Source of the DNA: Massilia cavernae | GTDB lineage: Bacteria; Pseudomonadota; Gammaproteobacteria; Burkholderiales; Burkholderiaceae_D | Length of the DNA: 64,000 bases | Direction: 5' to 3' | NCBI RefSeq assembly: GCF_003590855.1 | Contig: NZ_QYUP01000124.1 | Location: 32,757 to 96,756 of the forward strand | Shown here: positions 47,221-56,835 of the stretch, piece after piece | How positions within the stretch are numbered: the stretch's first letter is position 1 | Layout of the letters: every line of letters starts with the position of its first letter | The notes under the pieces: generated by a model | Seen by the model: only the letters and a program-made list of their open reading frames with translations | The model's database searches: none | Told to the model about the DNA's origin: nothing | Position numbers and translations under genes: made by a program

Positions 47221-49415
47221 TCGCATTACGAATGAACGGCGCCATGACCCTGCGGGGCTGCGCGCTCCGCGTGGGCGCGTGGCTGGCCCTGGCCCTCGGC
47301 AGCAGTGCCGCGCTGGCGCAGGAAAATGCGATCGAGTCGATCACGGCGAACCAGCAGGGTTCGAACGTCATCGTCAACATCGCGATGAAGAATCCGCCCG
47401 CCAAGCCGCCGATCGGTTTTTCGATCACCAACCCGAGCCGCATCGCGCTCGATTTCGGCGCCACCGCCAACGCCACCGGCAGCAGCGCCCAAGAGGTCAA
47501 CCTGGGCGACCTGCGCACGATTAACGTGGTGCAGGCAGGCGCCCGCACGCGGTTGGTGCTGAACCTGAAGCGTCCGCTCAACTATGCCACCGCGATCGAC
47601 GGCAAGTCGGTGATCGTGACGGTCGACGGTTCCGGCGGCGTGGCGCAGGCGCTCGACCGCGCCGGCGTGCCGGTTGCAGCCCCTGTGGAGAGCGCCCGAT
47701 CGGCTCCCACTGGTCGCCAATCGCTGCGCGACCTCGATTTCCGCCGCGGCCCGAACGGCGAAGGCCGCATCGTGGTCGACCTGCCGAACAGCCAGGTCGG
47801 CGTCGACGTGCGCCAGGCCGGCAACAAGGTGGTGGTCGACTTCCTCAAGACGGCGCTGCCTGAAACCCTGCGCCGCCGCCTCGACGTGTCCGACTTCGGC
47901 ACCCCGGTCAGCCTGGTCACCACCGCCCCAAGCGGCGAAAACGTGCGCATGACGATCGAATCGAACGGCCTGTGGGAACAGAGCGTGTACCAGAGCGAGA
48001 CCCAGCTGGTGGTCGACATCAAGCCGATCAAGGAAGACCCGAACCGCCTGACCCAGGGCACCCAGGGCTACCGCGGCGAGAAGCTGTCGTTCAACTTCCA
48101 GAACGTGGAAGTGCGCGCGGCGCTGCAGGCGATCGCCGACATCTCGGGCCTGAACATCATCACCAGCGATTCCGTCAGCGGCAACCTGACCCTGCGCCTG
48201 CGCGAAGTGCCGTGGGACCAGGCGCTCGACGTGGTCCTGCAGGCCAAGGGCCTGGACATGCGCAAGAACGGCAACGTGCTGTGGATCGCGCCGAAGGATG
48301 AACTGCTGACCAAGGAAAAGCTCGAACTCGAACAGCGCGCCCAGATCGCCGACCTCGAGCCGATGCGCTCCGAAGTCTTCCAGCTGAACTACCAGAAGGC
48401 TGAATCGTTCCGCACCGTGTTCGGCCTTGGCGCCGACGGCGGCGCGGCGGCGGGCGGCGCCGACAATCCGAACCGCGTGCTGTCCAAGCGCGGCAGCGCG
48501 GTGATCGACCCGCGCACCAACCAGCTGTTCGTCACCGACATCCCGTCCAAGATCGAGGACATCCGCAAGCTGATCCAGAAAACCGACGTCGCCTCCAAGC
48601 AGGTGCTGATCGAAGCGCGCCTGGTCGAAGCCAACGACGGCTTCTCGCGCAACCTCGGCGCCAAGCTCGGCTTCGCCGACCTGCGCGGCCTGAGCGGCGC
48701 CGGCCGGCCGGGCTTCTCGCTCGGCGGCGGCGAGCGCGTGGCAATCGGCGGCAACATGACCGGAGCGGGCCAAGTCACCGGCCAGACCCCGGACACCGGC
48801 GACGGCTTCACCAACACCCAGTTCATCAACCTGCCGGCCGCGGCGATCGGCGCGGTGCCGCCTGCGACGCTGGCCTTCAGCCTGTTCTCGTCGGCCGCCA
48901 ACCGCTTCCTGAATCTGGAGCTGTCGGCGCTGGAAGCGGACGGCAAGGGCAAGATCATCTCCAGCCCGCGCGTGGTCACCGAAGACAAGATGATCGCCGT
49001 GATCGAGCAGGGTATCGAACTGCCGTACCAGGTCGCCACCAGCAGCGGCGCCACCTCGATCACCTTCAAGAAGGCCAACCTGCGGCTGGAAGTGACGCCG
49101 CAGATCACCCCGGACGGCAACGTGGTGCTGGAAGTGGACGTCAACAAGGACTCGAAGGGCGAAGAAACCCGCGCCGGCTTTGCGATCAACACCCAGCACG
49201 TGAAGACCAAGGTGATGGTCGAAAACGGCGGCACCGTGGTCCTGGGCGGCATCTACCAGCAAATCGAATCGACCAGCGAGAACAAGGTCCCGCTGCTGGG
49301 CGACGTTCCGGTGCTCGGCTACCTGTTCAAGACCACCGGCCGCAGCACCAGCAAGACCGAACTGCTGGTATTTATCACGCCGAAGATCGTCGCTGACCGT
49401 GTTTCTGCACGATAA
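47217..49415 (+). CDS. pilQ: Type IV pilus secretin PilQ
   Basis: Outer-membrane secretin (732 residues) through which the pilus exits. Order: signal peptide ending near ALAQE (about residue 36), two AMIN domains that bind peptidoglycan, an STN/secretin N domain (LSFNFQNVEVRAALQAIADIS), N1 (VDPRTNQLFVTDIPSKI type), and the secretin pore with VPLLGDVPVLGYLFK near the end. Full length. The normal downstream gene aroK is separated here by a pseudogene and a terminator. Confidence 0.97.
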   Translation: MIALRMNGAMTLRGCALRVGAWLALALGSSAALAQENAIESITANQQGSNVIVNIAMKNPPAKPPIGFSITNPSRIALDFGATANATGSSAQEVNLGDLRTINVVQAGARTRLVLNLKRPLNYATAIDGKSVIVTVDGSGGVAQALDRAGVPVAAPVESARSAPTGRQSLRDLDFRRGPNGEGRIVVDLPNSQVGVDVRQAGNKVVVDFLKTALPETLRRRLDVSDFGTPVSLVTTAPSGENVRMTIESNGLWEQSVYQSETQLVVDIKPIKEDPNRLTQGTQGYRGEKLSFNFQNVEVRAALQAIADISGLNIITSDSVSGNLTLRLREVPWDQALDVVLQAKGLDMRKNGNVLWIAPKDELLTKEKLELEQRAQIADLEPMRSEVFQLNYQKAESFRTVFGLGADGGAAAGGADNPNRVLSKRGSAVIDPRTNQLFVTDIPSKIEDIRKLIQKTDVASKQVLIEARLVEANDGFSRNLGAKLGFADLRGLSGAGRPGFSLGGGERVAIGGNMTGAGQVTGQTPDTGDGFTNTQFINLPAAAIGAVPPATLAFSLFSSAANRFLNLELSALEADGKGKIISSPRVVTEDKMIAVIEQGIELPYQVATSSGATSITFKKANLRLEVTPQITPDGNVVLEVDVNKDSKGEETRAGFAINTQHVKTKVMVENGGTVVLGGIYQQIESTSENKVPLLGDVPVLGYLFKTTGRSTSKTELLVFITPKIVADRVSAR

Positions 49416-49424
49416 TTGAGGGTA

Positions 49425-49838
49425 TTGCAACACACTCGGGCGAGATCGCGACCACCTTCCGCGTCAAGGCTTCGCTCGACAATGGCTTCTCACGCTGTTC
49501 GACTCGATCGTCGTCACCACCGGCCTGCCGGTGCAGCGCGCGTTCTCGGTGAGCGTGGGCTCGCCCAATGTCGAAGGCCTGAACATCGACAGCGCGCCGC
49601 AAACGCCGGCGACCAGCATCAACGTGCTGGTGGCCGACGAATTCGGCAACCCGGTCGCCGACGTCACCTCCGGCCCGCTGGTAGCACGACAAGGCTCATG
49701 GCACCTGCTCAAGGTGAGCGCCGCCGCGCCAGTTCCGTGCACCGCCGACCTCCGCGCGACCTTCAGCGTCAGCATCACAAGTCCACTTGGCAAGTTGATT
49801 ACGACTTATCCGTTTACAATGCCAATAACCTGTCCATA
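49425..49838 (+). pseudogene. Fragment of an Ig-like (invasin-type) surface protein gene
   Basis: Frame pieces resemble the repeated Ig-like modules of large bacterial surface proteins. The first (SGEIATTFRVKASLDNG) ends near 49490; after a frameshift, LFDSIVVTTGLPVQRAFSVSV continues through PATSINVLVADEFGNPVADVT and a short end at TITCP-like residues (stop near 49839). There is no start, signal peptide or full module set. It lies between pilQ and aroKB and looks like the tail of a lost or moved gene. Confidence 0.65.
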
Positions 49839-49858
49839 AAGCTTGGCTGAAAAACCAG

Positions 49859-49891
49859 AAACGGCCAGGGATCACCTTGGCCGTTTTTTTT
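49859..49891 (+). terminator. Terminator between the Ig-like fragment and aroKB
   Basis: Stem of about 11 pairs with one bulged T (49859-49869 with 49875-49886, core ACGGCCA/TGGCCGT), followed by eight Ts to 49891. The aroKB start lies only 20 bases further on. Confidence 0.85.
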
Positions 49892-49911
49892 AACCAGACC
49901 AACTACTTCAC

Positions 49912-51573
49912 GTGCTGGATCGCAAACACAACATCATCCTCGTCGGCCTGATGGGGGCGGGAAAGACCACCATCGGGCGGCTGCTGGCGCGCAAGCTGGG
50001 CATGGATTTCATCGATTCCGACCATGAGATCGAGGCGCGCACCGGCGCCTCCATCCCCTGGATTTTCGAAATAGAGGGCGAACCGAGCTTCCGCCGGCGC
50101 GAAGCGGACGTCATCCGCGACCTGACCGCGCGCAGCGGCCTGGTATTGGCCACCGGCGGTGGCGCCGTGCTCAATCCCGACACGCGCGCGCTGCTCAAGG
50201 CCAGCGGCACCGTCATCTACCTGCGCGCCAACGTCCACAGCATCCTGGCGCGCACCGCGCACGACAAGAACCGCCCGCTGCTGCAGACGCCCGACCCGCG
50301 CAAGAAGCTGGAGGAACTGACGGCCCAGCGCGAGCCGCTGTACCGCGAGGTTGCGGACCTCGTGATCGATACCGGCCGCCCTAACGTACAATCGATGGTC
50401 AACACCATCCTGGCCCAGCTCGAGGCGCTTGCCGCGTCGGCTGCATGGCCGCCCGTAAACCCTGACACGCGAGGCGCGATGAGCGAAGCAACCAGCACTA
50501 CCCTGAACGTCAACCTCGGCGAACGCAGCTACCCGATTTCCATCGGTGCCAACCTGCTGGCCGACCCCGAACTGATCTCCCGCCACATCGACGGGCGCCA
50601 GGTCGCCATCGTCACCAACACCACCGTGGCGCCGCTCTACCTCGAACGGGTGGCCGGGCCGCTGCGCGCCGCCGGGCGCGAAGTGATCACCATCGTGCTG
50701 CCCGACGGCGAAGAGTACAAGACCTGGTCGTCCCTGATGCTGGTGTTCGACGCCCTGCTGGCCAACAAGTGCGACCGCAAGACCACGCTGGTGGCGCTGG
50801 GCGGCGGCGTGATCGGCGACCTGACCGGCTATGCGGCGGCCAGCTACATGCGCGGCGTACCTTTCATCCAGGTGCCGACCACGCTGCTGTCGCAAGTCGA
50901 CTCCTCGGTCGGCGGCAAGACCGGCATCAACCACCCGCTCGGCAAGAACATGATCGGCGCCTTCTACCAGCCGCGCGCGGTCGTTGCCGACACCGGCACG
51001 CTGGCGACCCTGCCAGAGCGCGAACTGGCGGCCGGCCTGGCCGAAGTGATCAAGCACGGCGCCATCATCGACGCCGACTTCTTCGAATGGATCGAGCAGA
51101 ACATCGGCAAGCTGGTGGCGCGCGACCAGGCCGCGCTGGCGCATGCGATCGCGCGTTCGTGCGAGATCAAGGCCGACATCGTGCGCCAGGACGAACGCGA
51201 AGGCGGCCTGCGCGCCATCCTCAACTTCGGCCACACCTTCGGCCACGCCATCGAAGCTGGCCTCGGCTACGGCAACTGGCTGCACGGCGAAGCGGTCGGC
51301 TGCGGCATGGTGATGGCGGCCGACCTGTCGTGCCGCCTCGGCTTCATCGAACCGGCTGCGGTCGAACGGGTGAGGGCGCTGGTGAAGGCCGCGGGCCTGC
51401 CGGTTGTCGCGCCCGACCTGGGCACGGAGCGCTGGCTCGAGCTGATGGAAGTGGACAAGAAAAACGAAGGCGGCGACATCCGCTTCATCCTCCTCAAGCC
51501 GCTGGGAGGCGCGAACATCAGGACCGTGCCGCGCGAACTGCTGCTTGCCACCCTCGAAGCCAGCGTGAAATAA
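49912..51573 (+). CDS. aroKB: Fused shikimate kinase / 3-dehydroquinate synthase
   Basis: One open frame of 553 residues encoding two enzymes of the shikimate pathway. The shikimate kinase part (residues 1-175) has the P-loop GLMGAGKTT (12-20), DSDHEIE and LATGGGAV. The 3-dehydroquinate synthase part (from about 190) has [29 protein letters not shown] and [14 protein letters not shown] with the metal histidines. The linker reads [15 protein letters not shown]. The start is GTG with no clear ribosome-binding site. An internal ATG at 50479 (residue 190) has GAGG just upstream and could make AroB alone. Confidence 0.93.
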   Translation: MLDRKHNIILVGLMGAGKTTIGRLLARKLGMDFIDSDHEIEARTGASIPWIFEIEGEPSFRRREADVIRDLTARSGLVLATGGGAVLNPDTRALLKASGTVIYLRANVHSILARTAHDKNRPLLQTPDPRKKLEELTAQREPLYREVADLVIDTGRPNVQSMVNTILAQLEALAASAAWPPVNPDTRGAMSEATSTTLNVNLGERSYPISIGANLLADPELISRHIDGRQVAIVTNTTVAPLYLERVAGPLRAAGREVITIVLPDGEEYKTWSSLMLVFDALLANKCDRKTTLVALGGGVIGDLTGYAAASYMRGVPFIQVPTTLLSQVDSSVGGKTGINHPLGKNMIGAFYQPRAVVADTGTLATLPERELAAGLAEVIKHGAIIDADFFEWIEQNIGKLVARDQAALAHAIARSCEIKADIVRQDEREGGLRAILNFGHTFGHAIEAGLGYGNWLHGEAVGCGMVMAADLSCRLGFIEPAAVERVRALVKAAGLPVVAPDLGTERWLELMEVDKKNEGGDIRFILLKPLGGANIRTVPRELLLATLEASVK

Positions 51574-51575
51574 GC

Positions 51576-52712
51576 ATGACGCCGGAACAGTACCTCGCTC
51601 CCTATGCCGTGCAATCGGAAACGGCGCGGGGACGCCGTTTTGGAGAAACCGCGCACGCGTCGCGCAGCCAGTTCCAGCGCGACCGCGACCGCATCATCCA
51701 CTGCTCCGCGTTCCGCCGGCTGGAGTACAAGACCCAGGTATTCCTGAACCACGAAGGCGACATGTTCCGCACGCGGCTGACGCACAGCCTGGAAGTGGCG
51801 CAGATCGGGCGCTCGCTGGCGCGCAACCTGCGCCTGAACGAAGACCTGGTGGAAGCGGTAGCGCTGGCGCACGACCTTGGCCACACGCCGTTCGGGCACG
51901 TGGGGCAGGACGTGCTGAACGAATGCATGAAGGAACACGGCGGCTTCGAGCACAACCTGCAAAGCCTGCGCGTGGTGGACACGCTGGAACAGCACTACGG
52001 CGCGTTCGACGGCCTGAACCTGATGTTCGAAACGCGCGAAGGCATCCTGAAGCACTGTTCGCTGACCAATGCGAAGGCACTGGGGCCGGTGGCGCAGCGT
52101 TTCATCGACCGCACGCAGCCGTCGCTGGAAGCGCAGCTGACCAACCTGGCCGATGAAATCGCGTACAACAGCCATGACATCGACGATGGCTTGCGTTCGG
52201 GGCTGATCACCATCGAGCAGCTGAAGCAGGTGGATTTCTTCGCGCGGCTGTGGCACGAGGTGCAGGCGGTGTATCCGGGCTTGTCGGGACGGCGCGCGAT
52301 TTACGAGACACTGCGGCGCTTGATCACGGCGCTGGCGGATGATTTGATCGTCACGTCAACTGCGCTGCTGAAGGATGCGAATCCGGGCAGCGTGGACGAG
52401 GTGAGGGCGAGTGCGCCGCTGATCCGCTTTTCGGACGGGATGCGCAAGGACGCGACCGAATTGAAGCGCTTTTTGCGGCAGAACCTGTACCGGCACTACA
52501 TGGTGAACCGGATGCGCGTGAAGGCGAGCCGCATCGTGCGCGAGCTGTACGAGGCGTTCATGGCGGAGCCGGTGCTGCTGCCGCCGGATTACCAGGACGC
52601 GTCGGGCGACGTGGGAAAGCAGGCGCGCATGATCGCAGATTACATCGCGGGGATGACGGACCGGTATGCGATCCGCGAGCACCGCAGGATTTTTTCGTTG
52701 GAAGAGTTGTAG
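51576..52712 (+). CDS. dgt: dGTP triphosphohydrolase-like protein
   Basis: HD-domain nucleotidase (378 residues) of the dGTPase family, which cuts dNTPs to nucleosides and triphosphate. HD residues: [15 protein letters not shown] (His70) and [12 protein letters not shown] (His99-Asp100), later [17 protein letters not shown] (Asp/His set). The start is two bases after the aroKB stop. The length and motifs are of the short (type 2) form. Substrate specificity is not fixed by sequence alone. Confidence 0.93.
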   Translation: MTPEQYLAPYAVQSETARGRRFGETAHASRSQFQRDRDRIIHCSAFRRLEYKTQVFLNHEGDMFRTRLTHSLEVAQIGRSLARNLRLNEDLVEAVALAHDLGHTPFGHVGQDVLNECMKEHGGFEHNLQSLRVVDTLEQHYGAFDGLNLMFETREGILKHCSLTNAKALGPVAQRFIDRTQPSLEAQLTNLADEIAYNSHDIDDGLRSGLITIEQLKQVDFFARLWHEVQAVYPGLSGRRAIYETLRRLITALADDLIVTSTALLKDANPGSVDEVRASAPLIRFSDGMRKDATELKRFLRQNLYRHYMVNRMRVKASRIVRELYEAFMAEPVLLPPDYQDASGDVGKQARMIADYIAGMTDRYAIREHRRIFSLEEL

Positions 52713-52727
52713 GCCGGCGTACAAAAA

Positions 52728-52816
52728 CGGCGGATGTGCGCTACGCGCTTATCCGCCCTACGTGTGTATTATTGTGGCGTCCCGACGTAGGGCGGATAAA
52801 CGGAGTGCATCCGCCG
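52728..52816. repeat. Inverted pair of GTAGGGCGGATAA repeats between dgt and mutY
   Basis: Arms at 52728-52762 (CGGCGGATGTGCGC... ATCCGCCCTACG) and 52785-52816 (ACGTAGGGCGGATAAACGG...), near reverse complements, between convergent genes. Same family as the pair at 28935-29035. Confidence 0.8.
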
Positions 52817-52819
52817 AAT

Positions 52820-53926
52820 TCAGCCGAACAAATTCGACGTCGCCAGTTGCGCCAGCAGCTTCTTCACCGGCGCCGGCAATGGCGCGTCGTCAATCCTCGC
52901 CAAGTCCCACCACACATACTTCGTAACGAGCTCCGCGCGCCTGGTGACACCCACACGGTACGGCGAAATATGCAGCTTGTAGTGCGTGAACACATGCACC
53001 AGAGGCAGCAGCGCCTCGGTCTCCTCGACCTCGCCAAACGTCCGCGCCGCAACCACAACCTCATCGATCGAAGCAGAAGCGTCATCGTCAAACGCCTGGT
53101 GCCCATCCAGCTCCGGCAGCGACATCAATCCGCCCCAGATCCCCGAATCCGGCCTTTGCTCCAGCAGCACCTGTCCGCGATCGACGACCGCGATCATCAC
53201 CGCCTGCTTCTCCGGCACCGCCTTCTTCGGCTTACGCACCGGCAGTTCCGCCGTGCGCCCCGTGGCAAACGCCACGCAGCGCTGCTGCAATGGGCAGCGC
53301 CCGCAATCCGGGCTGCTGCGCGTGCACAGCGTCGCCCCAAGGTCCATCAACCCCTGCGTGTACGACTCGATGCCTTCCATCGGCAGCAGCGCATCCGCAC
53401 GCCGCCACAGCGCGTCCTCCACCGGCTTAATCCCGGGGAACTGGTCGATGCCGAAGGTGCGCGCAAACACGCGTTTCACGTTGCCGTCCAGGATGGCCGC
53501 GCGGGTTCCGCTGGAGAACGCGGAGATGGCCGCGGCAGTGGAACGTCCGATGCCAGGCAAGTCCGCCAGCAGCGCCGGATCCGACGGGAACACGCCGCCG
53601 TATTCGTCCACCACGCGCTTTGCGCAGGCATGCAGGTTGCGCGCCCGCGTATAGTAGCCAAGCCCGCTCCACAGCGCCATCACGTCTTCGGACGGCGCGG
53701 CGGCAAGGTCGGCGAGGCTGGGAAAACGTTCGAGGAAGCGCGCGTAGTAGCCGAGCACCGCGCTGACCTGGGTCTGCTGCAGCATGATCTCGGACAGCCA
53801 GATACGGTAGGCGTCGCGCGTGTTTTGCCACGGCAGCGCGTGCCGTCCGTACGTCTTCTGCCAGCTGATGACGGCGGCCGAGAAACTGGGGTCGGCCAGT
53901 TCCTCGAATTCGGTGGCGCGCCTCAC
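52820..53926 (-). CDS. mutY: Adenine DNA glycosylase MutY
   Basis: Removes adenine mispaired with 8-oxoguanine (368 residues). Catalytic Glu46 (SEIMLQQTQV), helix-hairpin-helix LPGIGRSTAAAI, Asp147 (ILDGNVKRV), and the [4Fe-4S] set CTRSSPDCGRCPLQQRC. The C-terminal part is a Nudix-like domain that recognises 8-oxoG. The start is GTG at 53926, overlapping the stop of the dynamin-like gene (GTGA), so its translation is probably coupled to that gene. Confidence 0.95.
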   Translation of the reverse strand: MRRATEFEELADPSFSAAVISWQKTYGRHALPWQNTRDAYRIWLSEIMLQQTQVSAVLGYYARFLERFPSLADLAAAPSEDVMALWSGLGYYTRARNLHACAKRVVDEYGGVFPSDPALLADLPGIGRSTAAAISAFSSGTRAAILDGNVKRVFARTFGIDQFPGIKPVEDALWRRADALLPMEGIESYTQGLMDLGATLCTRSSPDCGRCPLQQRCVAFATGRTAELPVRKPKKAVPEKQAVMIAVVDRGQVLLEQRPDSGIWGGLMSLPELDGHQAFDDDASASIDEVVVAARTFGEVEETEALLPLVHVFTHYKLHISPYRVGVTRRAELVTKYVWWDLARIDDAPLPAPVKKLLAQLATSNLFG

Positions 53927-55905
53927 GCAGCTTCTTCCAGCGCCTGGAGGTCGGACTCGATGGCGACATTCACGCCGTACGCGAGCTGGGTCAGCTTCGA
54001 CTTCAGCATTTCCAGCCCTTCCTGGGTGGTTTCGAACGACTGGATCTTCTGTTCCAGGCTGTCGGTCGCATCGTGGATGCGCTGGATCGACGCCAGCCGA
54101 TGCTTGAGCTGATCCTTGTGCTGGCGGATCTGCGATTCGAGCGGCGCCATGATCACCTTCAGCCATGCCTCGACGTCCGCATTGGCGGCGCGGTAGCTGC
54201 GCCGCACGCGCGATGCGATCGAGTCGAAGAAGCGTTCCATGATCACGTTACGGCTGCTCATGATCAGCGTGGTGGTGCCGAACTGGCGCGAGTAGGCTTC
54301 CTCAATGGCGTCGACTTCGCGCTTGTATTTGTTCAGCGAGAACGGCATCGGCACCGACAGCGACAGGCCATGCTCGGCCGAGAACTTGCGGTACATCGTT
54401 TCCATCATCGCGCTGATCTCGCCGATCTTGATGTTCGATGCGTCGAGGTTGCGGCGGGCCTGGTCGAAGAACTGGCGCACCGGGCCGCGCATGCCGGTAG
54501 CGAAGCGCGTGACTTCCATCGCGTCGCGCACGGTGTTGATCTCGTTCTGCACCACGTCCATGCCGAGCGTGGTGTACAGCTCCGTCGACAGCCGCGCGAA
54601 TACCGAGCGCGTGCCCTGGAGTTTCATCAGGCTGGCGTCGAATTCCCTTTTCTCGACGTCGATGCGGCGCATCATGTGCGCGATCACGGTCTGGTTCTTG
54701 CCGCGCAGGCTCTTCAGTTCCTGCAGCTGTTCGACGATGTCGCGCGTGCGCGAGCCGATCATGCTTTGCTGCGCGCCGACCACGCCGGCCAGTTCGTCGG
54801 CCAGCTGGTTGCGGATGATGTCCTTCTTCGACGGGATCAGCTCAAGGAACAGCGCACTTTCGAGCGCGGCGAGGCGGCTCTTTTCGAGCAGCGCCATGTC
54901 GCTGTTGATCTTGCCGACCAGGGCCTTCTGCGCCGACACCGGGTACACCTGGCGCGTTTCCAGCGCAAGCAGCTGGGCCACGCTGGCCTGCTGGCGCGCG
55001 ATCTCGGCGTCGTTCTCGGCGTCGCTTTTCAGCTCGTCCCACATGGCGTCGATCTTGTTCAGCACCGCGATGCGGCCGGTACCCGCGCCGATGTGCGTGC
55101 GCCAGACTTCGATGTCGCTCTTGGTGACGCCGGTTTCGGCGGCCAGGATGAACAGCACCGCGTGCGCGTTCGGGATCAGGTTCAGCGTCAGTTCGGGTTC
55201 GGTGCCGATGGCGTTCAGGCCAGGCGTATCGAGAATCACCAGCCCTTGCTTGAGCAAGGGGTGCGGGAAGTTGATGATCGCGTGGCGCCACAGCGAAATT
55301 TCGACCAGGCCCTGGTCGTTCAGCGTGGCCGCCGCGTCCGGGTCGGTCTCGTCATACAGGCCGTAGCTGCGCGCCTCGTCGATGCTGACGTGGCGCGTCA
55401 GGCTGACCTGCTTGAAGGTGTCGTGCATGCGGTCGGGCGCATCGAGGTCGAGCGGCAGCACGGTCCACGCCGACGCATCGTCGCGGTAGTCGCTGGTCGA
55501 CATCTGGCCGGCGCGGGTTTCGATCGGCAGCAGGCGCAGGCAGGGCGGGAAGGCGGGGTCGTACATCAGCTCCGTCGGGCACATCGTGGTGCGGCCGGCG
55601 GCCGATGGCAGGATGCGCTGGCCATAGTCGGCGAAGAACAGGGCGTTGATCAGTTCCGATTTGCCGCGCGAGAATTCGGCCACGAAGGCCACCGACAGCT
55701 TGTCGTCGCGGATGCGGTCGAGCGCGCGCAGCAGGCGCTGGTCGGTCGCCGCATCGCTCAGCTCGGCGGCGTTGACCCATTCCCGGTAGGCGCCCAGCGC
55801 CGCCATGACGTTCTGGCGCCATGCGCTGTACTGTTCGAAATCCTGCACCATTTTGCTCACATTGTCCCCGCGTGCCGGCTCTGCGCGGCCGGCGCTTCCC
55901 GTCAT
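53923..55905 (-). CDS. Dynamin-like large GTPase
   Basis: Bacterial dynamin-type protein of 660 residues. GTPase motifs: G1 AEFSRGKS at 76-83, where the first Gly of the usual GxxxxGK[S/T] is Ala and the Thr/Ser after GKS is Glu; G2 candidate [11 protein letters not shown]3 DTPGLN at 226-231; G4 NKID at 283-286. The rest is helical, with a C-terminal coiled coil from about 590; no clear membrane span is seen. The ATG at 55905 overlaps the mutM stop (ATGA), and the stop overlaps mutY. Its place between two oxidised-guanine repair genes suggests a link to genome or membrane maintenance, which is inference. Confidence 0.85.
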   Translation of the reverse strand: MTGSAGRAEPARGDNVSKMVQDFEQYSAWRQNVMAALGAYREWVNAAELSDAATDQRLLRALDRIRDDKLSVAFVAEFSRGKSELINALFFADYGQRILPSAAGRTTMCPTELMYDPAFPPCLRLLPIETRAGQMSTSDYRDDASAWTVLPLDLDAPDRMHDTFKQVSLTRHVSIDEARSYGLYDETDPDAAATLNDQGLVEISLWRHAIINFPHPLLKQGLVILDTPGLNAIGTEPELTLNLIPNAHAVLFILAAETGVTKSDIEVWRTHIGAGTGRIAVLNKIDAMWDELKSDAENDAEIARQQASVAQLLALETRQVYPVSAQKALVGKINSDMALLEKSRLAALESALFLELIPSKKDIIRNQLADELAGVVGAQQSMIGSRTRDIVEQLQELKSLRGKNQTVIAHMMRRIDVEKREFDASLMKLQGTRSVFARLSTELYTTLGMDVVQNEINTVRDAMEVTRFATGMRGPVRQFFDQARRNLDASNIKIGEISAMMETMYRKFSAEHGLSLSVPMPFSLNKYKREVDAIEEAYSRQFGTTTLIMSSRNVIMERFFDSIASRVRRSYRAANADVEAWLKVIMAPLESQIRQHKDQLKHRLASIQRIHDATDSLEQKIQSFETTQEGLEMLKSKLTQLAYGVNVAIESDLQALEEAA

Positions 55906-56735
55906 TTCTGACAATTTACACAATAAAAAGTCGACCGCTGGCCTTGCTTGATCTGGCGGATGTCTGCGCCACAGTTTCTGCAAGGTACTCCTGCACGATC
56001 ATAGACGAAATATGTCTGCTGGAAATAGCCAGATTGTCCGTTAACGGCAATAAAGTCACGCAAGGTGCTGCCGCCCTGCACAATCGCCGCGGCCAGCACG
56101 TCGCGGATCGCGAGGGCAAGCTTGTCATATCGACCAGCTCCGATGCGGCCGGCCGGCGTTTTAGGGTTGATTCCCGCGTGGAACAAGCTCTCGCAGGCGT
56201 AGATGTTGCCGACCCCGACCACGATGTCGCCCGCCAGCAGCACCTGCTTGATCGGCGCGCTGCGCTTGCGCGTGGCGCGGTACAGCAGGTCGCCGGAAAA
56301 GTCCTCGCCCAGCGGCTCGACGCCGAGGCCGCGCAGCAGCAGGTGCTCGTCGAGCTCGCCTTCGCTCTTGTCGTGCCACAGCACGGCGCCGAAGCGGCGC
56401 GGATCGTGCAGGCGCAGGACGTGTTTCCCTCCGGCGCCGCTCACGACGAGGTCGAAATGATCGTGGGTGCGGTATGCGGTGCCGAAGGGCAGAACGCGCA
56501 GGTGGCCGGACATGCCCAGGTGAATGATCAGGGTGCCGTTGTCGAATTCGACCAGCAGGTACTTGCCGCGCCGCCCGGTGCCGAGCACGCGCCTTCCCAC
56601 GAGGATCTCGCGCAGCCCTTCCGGGAACGGCCAGCGCAGGCCGCTGCGGCGCATCACGACATCGTCCACCACGCGCCCTTCGATATGCGGTGCGACGCCG
56701 CGCCGCGTGACTTCGACTTCTGGCAATTCAGGCAT
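55902..56735 (-). CDS. mutM: Formamidopyrimidine-DNA glycosylase MutM (Fpg)
   Basis: Removes 8-oxoguanine and ring-opened purines (277 residues). Catalytic Pro2-Glu3 (MPELPEVEV), beta-lyase Lys58 ([11 protein letters not shown]), H2TH region [16 protein letters not shown], and C-terminal zinc finger with CRNCGADI and CVNCQK. First gene of a minus-strand operon mutM / dynamin-like / mutY joined by 4-base overlaps. It is divergent from the TPR lipoprotein gene. Confidence 0.97.
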   Translation of the reverse strand: MPELPEVEVTRRGVAPHIEGRVVDDVVMRRSGLRWPFPEGLREILVGRRVLGTGRRGKYLLVEFDNGTLIIHLGMSGHLRVLPFGTAYRTHDHFDLVVSGAGGKHVLRLHDPRRFGAVLWHDKSEGELDEHLLLRGLGVEPLGEDFSGDLLYRATRKRSAPIKQVLLAGDIVVGVGNIYACESLFHAGINPKTPAGRIGAGRYDKLALAIRDVLAAAIVQGGSTLRDFIAVNGQSGYFQQTYFVYDRAGVPCRNCGADIRQIKQGQRSTFYCVNCQK

Positions 56736-56835
56736 GGGGGAAACGTGAAATTGTGTAAATTGCGATGGCGGGTGCGCACGCGACCGGGAGGTTGGGCGTA
56801 GAATCAGAAATCATCGATGTCATTCTGGAATTGCT

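Noticed and set aside
54073..55911. A 612-codon plus-strand frame opposite the dynamin-like gene
   Set aside because: Antisense shadow; the minus-strand product has intact GTPase motifs G3 and G4 and coupled neighbours.
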